Assembly (NCBI RefSeq): GCF_905147365.1
Contig: NC_056423.1
Location: forward strand, 9,962,501-10,026,500
Length of the DNA stretch: 64,000 bases
Direction: 5' to 3'
Source: Aricia agestis
Taxonomy: Eukaryota > Arthropoda > Insecta > Lepidoptera > Lycaenidae
The notes beneath the pieces were generated by a model, which had not been told where the DNA came from, did not search any database, and saw nothing but the letters and a program-made list of their open reading frames with translations. Both the position numbers and the translations under genes were made by a program. Of this stretch, positions 21,242 through 32,022 are shown one piece after another; position 1 is the first letter of the stretch; each line of letters begins with the position of its first letter.

Positions 21242-24200
21242 CTAAACAGCAACGATGGGCGCCGAGAATCTGGCAACAGGGGCGGAGTATGCTACAGGCG
21301 CGGTATAGGCCGCGTATTGAGCGGGGTAGGAGTACGCCACTGGGGCTGTGTACGCCGCGGAGTATCTGAGGGGGGCGGCTACTGGGGCCACGGGGGCAAC
21401 AGGCGCAGCGGCGTATCTAGCAACCACGGGCTCCGCAACCACAGGCGCAGCAGCAACCAAAGGTTCTTTGCGGACGACCGCGTTGAATCCATTGACTGAG
21501 TCAGCAGAATAGTCCACGACGCGTCTGGTGCCGTCAGGCTCGACCAGCGAGTAGGAACCCTGAACCAAGTCCCCGTTGCGCTGCTCGTTCTGGCTCTTGT
21601 AGTCTCCTGTCAGGGTGTCAGCGACGTTGTACCCGAAGTTGTATTGAGGGAGGGGGTCGAATTCCTCAAGCCGGGCCGCCACGGGGGCCGCAACCAGGGG
21701 GGCCGCTACCGGCGCGCTGGCGCGGGCCAGAGCCATGAGGCAGGAGATGATGATGATCTGGAATTATAGGCATAGCGGATGGTTATGTTCTTGTTATCGT
21801 ATATGTTCATTGTCTGTCTAGTGGAGTAAGTAAAGATAACGTATACCTACTCGTATTAGAATACATCAATAAAATTTATTGCAATAAATTGTTGCTTTAG
21901 AAACGATGAATCAACAAAACATTCAAGCAGTCTTAATAGAGAAGATCAGCTCATGCAGCCACACTCAGAGAGATTTCATGATTACTTAACTTTAAATCTA
22001 CCAAACTTTCCATTAAATTAAAGTTATGCCATCATTAAAATCTAAGTGTCCGTTAAAGTGTATCATTTAACTAGTACAAGACAAGTCGATAAAACCTAAA
22101 CCAGTAGGTCAGTGGTCATGTCAGACGTTGCGCAGGCGCACGCGACGAAACTACCAGCCACTTGTCAAGGACGCACGGGTTTGGCATTTTGATTGCTAAT
22201 TGTCTCCTTTTAACTGACTTAACAAAGAAGGAGGTTTTATGTGCGGCTGTCAATATTTTTGACAATATTTTTTTGATGAGATGTGGTTTGAAGAAGCAAT
22301 TAAAAATGTACTGTATGTCGCGTTTTGAGCTCGGGCACAAATTGTGTGACTTCTAAAAGGAGGTTATTTTTACACCACAGTCACAGTATAGCAATATTAG
22401 TCCCTACAGTAACGAAACGCCTTTGACGTCGCACGATGCCGCCACCGATGACAGGTACCGAGCAGAATATATGCCAGGGTTGCCACGAAACGGGAAATAA
22501 AATAAAAATAAAATATTGTGCTTGTAATGCAAATGTTATCATTTAATCTGTTTAATCAGCGTGTTATATTTACATATTTATTAATTTTAAAAACTTTATG
22601 CACATATAGGTACAAAGGTGAACTTAATGCCGTATGGCATTATCTACCAGTCAACCTTTGGGCGATACAAGGACAAAGTTGTACAGGTGCCAGTCGAGTT
22701 GAAAGAGGAAAAGACAGAAAAAAAAATTATACTTATAAAATGTATATTGTATAATATTATAATATACTTATAATATACATATTATCACACATAAAATTAT
22801 ATATAAATAAAACCAATAACCATACGTTATATATTATTATATAATAACTATATTATAATAATATATAGTTGATCAATGATGATGCTAAAAATATTATAAA
22901 TATTAATTTATGCCATAAATTATGAAAACTAAGAGTCTGCCAACTGTTTCAAGTAAAACTCACGTACCCTGCGCTTAAAAGTATCTCTGGTTTTTGACAT
23001 CCTGATTTCCGGAGGAAGAGCGTTCCAGAGGAGAAGAGCCTGGATATTAATAGAAAAGTGGACGGAACTTGACTTGACTTTTTGAGGAAGAGGATGCGGA
23101 TGAGGAAGCGGAAGAGGAAGTACGTCCATATAGTACAGCGTTTCCCAATGTGGGTGATTACGCCCCCTTGTGGGCGCTGAAGATCTAAAGGGCAGTGTGG
23201 GACTCAGAAAAAATGGCGGCGTTTTGTAGAGGCTGTGGGGGCTAATATTACCGACAAATTAGGGGGCAAAAGCCCCTTAATTTAAATTAGGAAAAGAAAG
23301 TAAGTATAACAATGGGGGCACTAAAACATATTTTGTTCTCAAAGTGGGCAGTAGACAAAAAAGTCTGGGAACCCCTGATATAGCACTACACTTCGGTATC
23401 ATTTCGGTTTTCGATAGAAATCAAATTATTAGATTATTCGCACTGCGTACGTAGCTGCGTAGTGCGTACACGCGTAAACAAAACAACGCTTGCTATATTA
23501 TGTCAATAAAATTAAAACAAACAAGCAAGGAACAGCGCGGGTGGCGAGAGAGACAAGGAACAAGGAACAGCAGCGCCCGTTCGGTCCGGCATCGCGCTCT
23601 GGCGTGTGCGTTGCCATGATTGGATACGCGATGCGCATGCGCGGTGAAATTCCTCATAAATTCCTCCTAAATTTTGAGGAAGCGATAGCGGAAGAGGATT
23701 TTTGTATTTTTATTTATGAGGATGCGGTAACGGTTGAGGAATCCAAATTTTTGCGGAACTTCCTCATTATGAGGAAGAGGAAGAGGAATCCTCAGCAACC
23801 CTAGTCAGGTGTAACAGAAGCACTTCAAAACTCTTATTACGTGCGCGGTAAGAGCGCGGTATGTTACACTTGATATGTGTACCTGGGTACGTAGGTACTA
23901 ATTAGCATGTAACAGGGTATTTGACAGATTTTTAATTTATTCTATATTGTTTCTCTCCTTGTTACACTTCTTACAACGTAAACAATAAAACAGAGATGCA
24001 AATACATGCCGCCAAGGCCAACACAATATTAGTGTAAACTGTGAGCCGATATTTATAAAAATTTAAATCCTTTTTTTTGAATCAGATTTACATCCGTACA
24101 CTGAACGTTTATTATAATATCCCATTGTTTATAAGATAAGTTATCGTTTTACAACACAAAATTCGTAGACAACGCGCCAACGTCACCCCTGTGGGCGCAG

Positions 24201-24733
24201 GTACACAAACACCGCGAGTTAGTGTACGCGGGCCCGCGCCGCCCGCTTCCCCGCGGGTACCCCCTCCGTTGCTCTTCGCAAGTACATTCGTTTCACTAGT
24301 GTAGGGATATGTCATATTGCTTTACTGTGCCACAGTTTATGACAATAATTCACTTTTTTCTTAATTTTCATTTTTCATCAATTCATCAATTTTAAGGGAT
24401 TATTTATTAAAAAAAAGGCTTTGACAATTAAGAAAAAAGTGAATTATTGTCACTTCAACACTTTTTCGAAAGCTATTAGAAATGCCTCTACTTTCAAATA
24501 AGTAAGCTTTAAGTTAGGAAATGTAAAGGAAAACAATAGGAAACTAGAGTAAAATCAATGATAGCCAAGGGATCTTTAAATATTTTAAAATATTTATCGT
24601 TATCTTTAAAAATTACAAAAAAGAATAAACTTTTACTCTACTTCGATTATTATTTGTTTTCTTTACTTCAAAATAGGTTTTTTTTAATTATTGCTATAAT
24701 TTTAAATCAAATGCAATTTACCTTAGCGGCCAT
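21242..24733 (-). CDS. CPR-d: RR-2 cuticular protein, 175 aa
   Basis: Cuticular chitin-binding protein on the minus strand. Exon 1 is 24722-24733 (ATG GCC GCT AAG, donor GTAAAT) and exon 2 is 21242-21757 (acceptor AATTCCAG). The phase-0 intron of 2964 bp is the longest in the set. Exon 2 has an internal ATG, but starting there would cut the signal peptide. With exon 1 it reads MAAKIIIISCLMALARA. The RR-2 core at about 34-103 (EEFDPLPQYNFGYNVAD, DYKSQNEQRNGD, EPDGTRRVVDYSAD, NGFNAVVRKEP) is closest to CPR-a. The short tail is YAAAPVAPVAP then YTAPVAYS repeats. AATAAA (minus) is at 21202-21207. The intron carries a 1.95-kb transposon (22382-24329) and a fold-back MITE. Exon 1 is far away but its TATA, ATG and donor match the cluster pattern exactly. 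Confidence 0.82.
22929..23100 (-). pseudogene. C-terminal fragment of a LINE reverse transcriptase
   Basis: On the minus strand the frame includes SINIQALLLWNALPPEIRMS then TFKRRVREFYLKQ, typical of the extreme C-terminus of CR1/jockey-like non-LTR proteins. It is an isolated 3' scrap inside the element at 22382-24329. Confidence 0.55.
23136..23377. mobile_element. hAT MITE, 242 bp
   Basis: Left end CAGCGTTTCCCAATGTGGG, right end complement CAGGGGTTCCCAGACTTTTT. Flanks ATATAGTA (23128-23135) and ATATAGCA (23378-23385) are an 8-bp duplication with one change. CAGGGGTTCCCA-type ends are classic for hAT. Confidence 0.7.
23378..24328. other. CPR-d intron interior, no gene supported
   Basis: A 104-codon frame at 23490-23804 shows no family resemblance and is rich in AGG/GAG purine repeats, part of a GAGGAA-rich degenerate repeat also seen at 23020-23120. 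I treat it as non-coding. Confidence 0.55.
24339..24453. repeat. Fold-back MITE, TGACAATAATTCAC ends
   Basis: TGACAATAATTCACTTTTTT at the left and its complement at about 24426-24453 give 26-27-bp perfect arms around a loop of about 60 bp. It lies directly beside the 1.95-kb element. Confidence 0.75.
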
Positions 24734-24782
24734 TGCTGGATTGATGAGTTGGATGACTATGCAGTTTGGAAGTACATCAGAG

Positions 24783-24790
24783 TATATATA
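24783..24790 (-). promoter_or_regulatory. TATA box of CPR-d
   Basis: TATATATA on the minus strand, 57 bp before the ATG at 24733. The spacing equals that of CPR-a, g and j. Confidence 0.6.
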
Positions 24791-25492
24791 CCACGGGTTG
24801 CTCCACGCCAAGTTTGACATTAGTATGGTGGTCGTAGCGCCAGCGCATGTCTCAAATCGCGATGAGTCTTCAATGATACGGTGTTCTTGACTTTTGCTCT
24901 ACTTTTCGGATGTTATTTGGCAGGGTAACGAGTATGGTCAGGTAATTTGGTTTAATAGCGTGTGTTTGTTAGGATGGTAGACAAAACGGTGTCATAATAC
25001 AGCAGTCTAGCTGGGTAAGTTTCATGATGATACGCACCAAGCATCGAGATTGATAAGTAAAGTGATTTAGATGAACTGCCCTCTCTGGGTTAAAAAAGGT
25101 CAGTAAAAAGGCACAACTTCTCACGGCCCATCTAATTTTTTTCGTTTTTATAACTTATTTGAAATAATAGGATTTAAACTTAGACTCTACCTTAAATTAT
25201 ATTAAAACATCGCTCGCTTTCTTGCTCCTTTCGCGGCTTCGCTTTTAGCACGAAGCGAAAAATGCAGTTAGGCTAGGTCAGTAATGGCATAATTATAATA
25301 TCTAAGGGTTTTTATCCAATAATAATTAATTAATCTAATGGGTTATGACTTATGAGTTATGAGCTTGACAAAGTGGGAGGAGTTTGGGGTGGCAAAACTA
25401 TGCCACTAACTGGAATGGTAACTTCTACCATAGTAAAAGGAAGGGAAGTAGGATAACTCCGGCCCAATCCGCGATATAATTACCTACTGTCT

Positions 25493-25655
25493 TACGGCCG
25501 TTCCCAATATTTGATCTATCTCTGGTTTTGCCCTACTAGGGATAGGAATAGCTCACATTAGACATTAGAGACATATATTTTATGTCAATTGTGAGCTATT
25601 CCTATCTCTAGTAGGGCAAAACCAGAGATAGATCAAATATTGGGAATGGCCGTTA
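25493..25655. mobile_element. Fold-back MITE, ACGGCCGTTCCC family, copy 2
   Basis: About 65-bp arms are almost exact complements. Outermost bases are TACGGCCG at the left and GGCCGTTA at the right. Confidence 0.85.
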
Positions 25656-25690
25656 GGGTTGTCAATTTTAGGCGGCGCGGAGGCGCGGCG

Positions 25691-27286
25691 CACAGTGATC
25701 CGAAATCGCAAAATAGTGGACATTCGCAAAAAAGTTCGATTTTGGTGTGGAAAAAAATACTATCCGATAAATTTTAAGAGGAGTAACAATAAATTCTTAT
25801 TAAGTTTTTTATAAAAATGTATATTTAAGGTGAAAAAAAATAATTACGAAAATGTTGTATGGGAAAGAATCTATAAATAGAGTTTTTGCAAAAACTACTA
25901 AGTCATTCTGGTTCATTTTTGAAACAAGTAAAGTTCTAGTGGTATTTAAGTCACTCACATTGCTAATCTAGCAGGTAGTCTCAGTTCTGCAGCATATGCA
26001 GTCAGAAAAATTAGAGAAATTTCTGACGAAGACACGGCACGATTAGTATATTTTAGTTATTTTCATAGTAGGATGTCATATGGAATCCTTTTATGGGGAA
26101 ACGCTGCCGACATTAATACAATATTTGTGCTGCAGAAGCGAGCCATACGTTCTATTTATAAAATGTCTGCTTTAGAATCTCTGAGAGATAAATTTAAAGA
26201 AATTGGTATTCTAACTGTTGTTTCTCAATACATTTTGGATAATGTAATATATGTTAGAAAAAATATAAATAAATTTAAAGTTAAAAGTGACATTCACTGT
26301 AGAAATACTAGAAATAAGCACAAGCTGGACATGCCAGTGATCAGACTTAGTAAAGTCAGTAAATCTTTTAAAGGTCAATGTATACGCCTTTACAATAAAA
26401 TCCCTGAAAACGTTCAAAATATTTCCATTAATAAATTTTAAAAAAGTAGTCAAAGAGCGTTTGTGTGCCAAAGCTTATTAAAAGGTCAATGACTTCATAG
26501 AAGATGGCACATCTTGGGAGTAGGATGGCTTCTTGCAAGGCTACTTCTACATTATTATATTATGACTTACAATTATGTATGTTGACATTGTATATAATAT
26601 TAAGTTACAAAATTGTAAACTTTATTTTAAAAGAATAATTTTTCTCTCACTTTTTTGGTAAAAAGTGGAACCCGTGCGAGTTTCTTACGCCGGTTCTTCT
26701 CGCCGGGGTAGTTCCCGAACCGGTGGTAGGCATCAGGTAGACATTCTGAAAAATTTTGATTCAAATTTACTCAGAAATAAAACATTTTTTATTTTATATT
26801 TTATTATTTTTAAGGTTTAGAAAAAAATTACGAAAATTTACGTGCAGCCTTTTGCAGTAAAAATACATTTTTATAAAAAACTTAATAAGGATTTATTGTT
26901 ACTCTTTAGGACATCTTTCGAATAGTATTTTTTCCACACCTAAAAAGTTAGTAAAATTATTTCAAAATTTTAAACCCCTCTACTGCAAAAGGCTGCACGT
27001 AAATTTTCGTAATTTTTTTTCTAAACCTTAAATACCACTAGAACTTTACTTGTTTCAAAAATGAACCAGAATGACTTAGTAGTTTTTGCAAAAACTTTAT
27101 TTATAGATTCTTTCCCATACAACATTTTCGTAATTATTTTTTTTCACCTTAAATATACATTTTTATAAAAAACTTAATAAGAATTTATTGTTACTCCTCT
27201 TAAAATCTATCGGATGGTATTTTTTTCCAAACCAAAATCGAACTTTTTTGCGAATGTCCACTATTTTGCGATTTCGGACCACTGTG
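25691..27286. mobile_element. Large inverted-repeat element interrupted by a LINE
   Basis: Outer arms of about 260 bp (CACAGTGATCCGAAATCGCA at left, complement at 27265-27286) continue inward past the LINE to GTGCAGCCTTTTGCAGTA at about 26863, matched at 26980. Without the LINE the element is about 730 bp. Its centre repeats a piece of the arm (TTTTTATAAAAAACTTAATA). I saw no coding region of its own. Confidence 0.7.
25951..26807 (+). mobile_element. 5'-truncated CR1/jockey-like LINE
   Basis: An open frame from about 25953 to 26441 encodes the C-terminal part of a non-LTR reverse-transcriptase protein (LAGSLSSAAYAVRKIREIS, SYGILLWGNAADINTIFVLQ, KRAIRSIYKMS), then a 3' UTR with TTCTTACGCCGGTTCTTCTC and AGAAATAAAACATTTTTTAT. 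The same 3' UTR recurs at 40028-40240. The flanks ATTTAAG (25944-25950) and TTTTAAG (26808-26814) are the probable target duplication. Confidence 0.7.
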
Positions 27287-29867
27287 CGGTGGATTGGTGT
27301 GGTCCGGAGCGGCCGTCCGCGCTTAGTTCGCGCAACCGCATGAACAGCGGCAACGTCGCGGTCTCCCGACTTTTAATAAAAAGTAAATCTTTATTGTGCA
27401 TATTTTGTGCATATTTCGGCCATTTTTCGTGCATATTTCGGCACTTTGATCGTGCATATAATCCGATGTCTAAATATAATTATAAAAATACCCTGTAAAA
27501 CAACATTAAAAACCAACGCCTGCCTCTTATACTATAAACAAATCTGTTGTTATGATTCGAACTTTGCTTTATGTGTATTGTGATTTACAATTAGTCAATT
27601 ACCTATTTTTAATTACGATTTAAAATAAGTAATTGACTGTAAGTAGTTAGTTAATATACGGTCTACAACACAGAGAAATCGGCAAATTACTATTACGTAA
27701 ACAAAGCAATAGCGGCAAATTAGTTGACGGATCAAAAGTACATAAAACATTATCTTATTTATACTATGTTCTAGAGGGAAAGTAGATCTACCTACCTACC
27801 TACTTCCTTTGTGTGATAGAAAACTAATACAATAAAAAAGAAGCAAGTAGGTACCTATATGATCATCAAGTAAAAATTATTATATTATGCTAGAATAAGT
27901 GAGTAGTACTGACTTTTCCTGTTCAACAGGTAATTTAAACAAAGACAATGTTGCATTACTATTAAAACACCCAAACACACAGCAATATCTATCACTCCTG
28001 CGATTCTGATCGGACATTTTTGATTGTGTGTTTAGTGGTGGCGCGGCGCGGCGCGAGCGTGCAGCGTAAAGTGTTTAGCCCCGACTGGTTATGCCGAAAT
28101 ATTGTCCGAAATTTTGTTGTGTGCCGTGTGGCGACGCATTGATACTATGGCGCACACATACAAGCCGCGCGCGGTGCCTTTGTATGAAGATAACTTACTT
28201 CCCCTCCTTTTACTATGCTTCTACTCGTATACTAGGAATGTATACTTCGTAAAGTACAGAGTCCTACACAAAAGCGAAGCGTAGTTTTGCAAGTCCATTA
28301 CTTTTTTTACTGCCGCCCTCAGAGATCAACATTAATTACCTGTTATTAAATGCAGATTTTGACATAAGCCCCATACATTATCTGTGAAACTCTTCATTAA
28401 ATTGAAGTTAAATCATAATCAAATGTCTTTGAGTACCGCCGTTAGAAACAAAACTGCCAAGTTCCAAACTGTATGCTGCCCCCCTATCATTAACTTTGTC
28501 AAAACCTGAGCTAATCCGTGCAGGTATGTAAACAGTTGTAAAGTGAATGGTTATGTTTCCGTATCATGTGCACTTTTACTTCTCAATGGTTTTAACCTGT
28601 AATATTTGTCTCTGAACTGGATTAAGAAATGTCAAACACGAACGTCAAATTTGACTAACGGAATTGTTTTTTTTTTTAGGAATTGAAATGGCTTAGCCAT
28701 AACGACTAACGGAAAAATTGTAAATCAAGATGAAAATATAGTTTAAAAAAAGATTAATATTTTTTATTATAAAATATACTATTTTCTAATATAAAACGTG
28801 GTCAATGTAGGAATAGTTACTTTTGCACCGATTTATTGTATTTAAAGGTAATTATTATAAATGTGTAAATGGTTTTATTTATATCTTTTGGTATTTTATA
28901 AGCCCTTTATGAAAACACTGAGAAAATAACACTCCTTCATGTTTATATTATCACAAGCATGGCGATCTAGAGGAGAAAGAATTCTCTGACATTGGCAACT
29001 AACTGAGTCGGCAATTAAAAAAGAGAAGAAGAAGGAGACAAAAAAAAAAGATAATTGGATATTGTTATTAAGTTTATAGAGATTATGTTTTATGCAAGAA
29101 ATTGATAAGTTTATTATATCCTATACCTACTTGATACCTACGCTAAATAATCTACCATGAAAAAGTCTTAGAAATGCATCAAACTTGTGGATTACAATTA
29201 CATGCATTACAACAGAGTTGATGTCATGAGTTGAACATAGTTTGTTGAACTTGAACTCATTCTTGAACACCTACGTTTTTTTGAGCTTTCAAATAGGTAT
29301 TATTGTAACATAAACAGGCAATTTATAAGTTTAATAATCCCCTTTTTGTGCCTTGTAAGGCATTTTACATTATTAGTACTGTGTACGCTGAACCAAATAT
29401 TTTTCAGGATAAAGGATGATTGCTAACACTGAGATACTATAAGTACTACATTTTATAATAAAGAATAGCAAGTGTAATGATGACGAAGTCCTAGGAAGAT
29501 AATATATATTCACTCAAAAGCTTTAATTAAAAGAAATTTAATAAATACTCGTTTTTAAATGTTTTTTCATTTATTTTCTCACTTAAATATACCTACCTTA
29601 GATACATATTCATACACAGCTTTCATCAATAGGTACTACATTTGTCTTACACCTTATTATCAACCTAGTATCAGATAGGCAAGTGTTAAATCTCTTTTAT
29701 ATTATACTTCTAAAAATATTTATACAGCGGAAATCTGCAAATCTGGCAAACCAATAACAATTAGAAACTGCATTGCAAGTTGCAACTATGGGAAATTGCC
29801 TGGGATATCTCAGACAGAGAGCGGTCAAGGGTTTTGTGTTCTTTGTGTTGTATTATGTTGTAGAATG

Positions 29868-29905
29868 CCTCCCGTGTGAGTATCTCTATATACTCACACA
29901 GGAGG
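29868..29905. repeat. 16-bp hairpin, one mismatch, 6-nt loop
   Basis: CCTCCCGTGTGAGTAT and ATACTCACACAGGAGG flank CTCTAT. Confidence 0.75.
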
Positions 29906-30026
29906 AGTTCTGAATGTGTTAGAATTGCTCCTCAGTCACACACTGACTGCTCCAACGCAAATGCTTCAACGCGTGACCACTCTGTCTGATAGGTCCCTAA
30001 AACGACCACATCTTTTTAAAATGTAT

Positions 30027-30060
30027 AATACATGAGGACTTACTAAAGTCCTCATGTATT
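30027..30060. repeat. Perfect 15-bp hairpin, 4-nt loop
   Basis: AATACATGAGGACTT then ACTA then AAGTCCTCATGTATT. It abuts the first unit of the tandem duplication. Confidence 0.85.
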
Positions 30061-30065
30061 TTAAA

Positions 30066-31178
30066 TTTTAATGTAATAAGTAATATAAAACTAATATTAT
30101 TATTATTGAGGTACAAAAGAATTTTTGGTAATAATAATATAAGTTCCAATGAAAATATTATGTTTTATGAACAATAAGTATGTTTGTTATGCAATTTTTG
30201 TTATGTCTTTTTGGAAAAAGTACTATAAGTAATGTAGGATTATATTTTTGAGTTTTAGTGACTATTCCCATTGTATATTATATCATATTGTAGTCAAGAG
30301 AAGTTATAAATGAAAAAGTGCATATGAGAATTTAGCTAATTTGGATTTTATATTATCAATGATTTAACTTTTCTAGTAGTTTAGGTGTATGTGTGTGTGT
30401 CAATATTTATTCGTGAATATACTTGAATCTAAAGTTTCAAAGGTTGTGTTCTCAAAATTCTTGTTATTGAGAAAGTAATACCTTTGAATTTACCTCTTTG
30501 GTGCAGCGTTTATCATGCATGGTTTACAAGGAAATAGTTTGTGAAATAACACAAAGACCTACTGCAATCAAAAGATTGTACGAAATGCTCCTAAGATAGG
30601 TTCCTAAGAAGTACATAGTAAGTTTTAATTTAATATAAAACTAATACTTATTATTATTATTGAGGTAAGTACAAAAGTATTTTTGGTAATACATAATAAT
30701 ATATGTTCCTATGATAATATTATGTTTTATGAACAATAAGTTCCATATGTTTGTTATGCAATTCTTATTAAGTAAGTCTTTTTTGGAAAAGTACTATAAT
30801 GTAGGTTTTTGTTTTTGAGTAAAATTTAGTGATTTACACTATTCCCATCATATAATACCATATTGTCGTCAAGAGAAGAAGTTATAAATGAAAAAGTGCT
30901 CATATGAGAATTTAGCTAATTGGGTTTCTAATTGGGATTGATAATATCATATCAATTATTTAACTTTTCTAGTAGTTTAGGTGTGTCAATGTTTATCCGG
31001 AGCATGTTATACATACATCTAAAGGTTAAAAGGTTGTGTTCTGAAAATTCTTGTTAAAAGTAAGTAATATTGAATTATTTACCTCTTTGGTGCAGTGTTT
31101 ATCATGCATATACCAAAATACTTCAGGTTTACAAGGAAATAGTTTGTGAAATAACACAAAAACCTACAATGCAACTAT
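30066..31178 (+). repeat. Tandem duplication of a 0.5-kb AT-rich unit
   Basis: The unit at about 30066-30576 recurs at about 30626-31178 with small indels. Matching landmarks are TAATATAAAACTAATA, ATATTATGTTTTATGAACAA, AGTAGTTTAGGTGT, TTACAAGGAAATAGTTTGTG. The divergence looks older than that of the CPR-e/f palindrome. No gene is seen in it. Confidence 0.75.
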
Positions 31179-31961
31179 AAGATTGTACCTGTAGGTTTTT
31201 GGTGAAAATTCATACTTGTTTTACAGTAATTATACACAACACTTGTGTTCCTTATACCTTGTATGTGTTTCTTGTGTACTAAATCAATGCAGTCTTAGCT
31301 CATCGCACAAATGCAAACCTTATTGTTGACTAGACATATAGGTATACTTACTACACCTCACTTATGTTATTATTCTGAAACCTCACTAACACTAAATGGA
31401 TTACTAAGGTCTCTACGTCTTTACTTATGTATCAGTTCGTGATTAACTTGAGAATACTTAATCGTTTTCCAAAAATTTGGACACTTCGAATGTTAAGTTT
31501 TTTGGTTTTAATAACGAATTATTTTCACTAAAATATATGCTACAGACTAAAATATAACTTATTAAGTAACTAACCAACTAAATAGCAATATAATTTAAGA
31601 CTAAAAAGTATGTAATATTGATAAATAAAATTACTAAAATGTAAACTATTCAGTAAAAGCTACTCGTTGGTTGGTGTTTATTGAATTGCTGTATTTGACG
31701 TAAAAGCAAGCGAGCTTATGTCAGAAGTGTTGTCATGATACCAAATGATACGAAATTATTACTCAGTTAACAATGGAGAAGTGAGTTTTGTGTCACGTGA
31801 CCACTGACTGGCTGGAAAATAGAGGTCATGGTACCAAAATGCGAGCCAGTCAGTATTCTGGCTGGCTTTAAGAGCTCATGATAGAGGCCCAGGTCTTAGC
31901 ATTGGACTTGTAAGGGCAAGGTGAAATAACTTGTCTCGCAGCTCCAGGGCATACCGCGGCG

Positions 31962-31968
31962 TATAAAA
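31962..31968 (+). promoter_or_regulatory. TATA box of CPR-e
   Basis: TATAAAA, 61 bp before the ATG at 32023. Confidence 0.6.
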
Positions 31969-32022
31969 TCGAAAGTTCTGCACACTTTGTTATACTTTCA
32001 TCGAGTACCAACACCCGACAAC

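Larger units (their letters stand above)
22382..24329. mobile_element. 1.95-kb element with perfect 7-bp target duplication
   Basis: The ends are CACAGTATAGCAATATTAGT (left) and, as complement of the right end, CACAGTAAAGCAATATGACA. CCACAGT flanks both sides (22375-22381 and 24330-24336). It lies in CPR-d intron 1. The interior holds a LINE-tail fragment (22929-23100), a hAT MITE (23136-23377) and a GC-rich stretch at 24170-24260. No transposase was recognised. It shares ends with the 46-bp copy at 3434-3479. Confidence 0.65.
24800..31960. other. 7 kb between CPR-d and CPR-e without a host gene
   Basis: Contents are a fold-back MITE (25493-25655), a large inverted-repeat element with a LINE inside (25691-27286), four TTTGTGCATATTTCGGC-like units (about 27395-27460), two hairpins (29868-29905, 30027-30060) and a tandem duplication (about 30066-31178). 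The stretches 24900-25490 and 27470-29860 show nothing I can name. Confidence 0.6.

Noticed and set aside
22084..22130. ATG ACC ACT as alternative CPR-d exon 1 (minus strand, near 22119)
   Set aside because: The donor is weak (GTTTAG) and no TATA box lies upstream. The 24722-24733 exon fits the cluster grammar much better.
23490..23804. 104-residue frame in CPR-d intron
   Set aside because: Purine-repeat driven, no recognisable domain, inside a transposon-filled intron.
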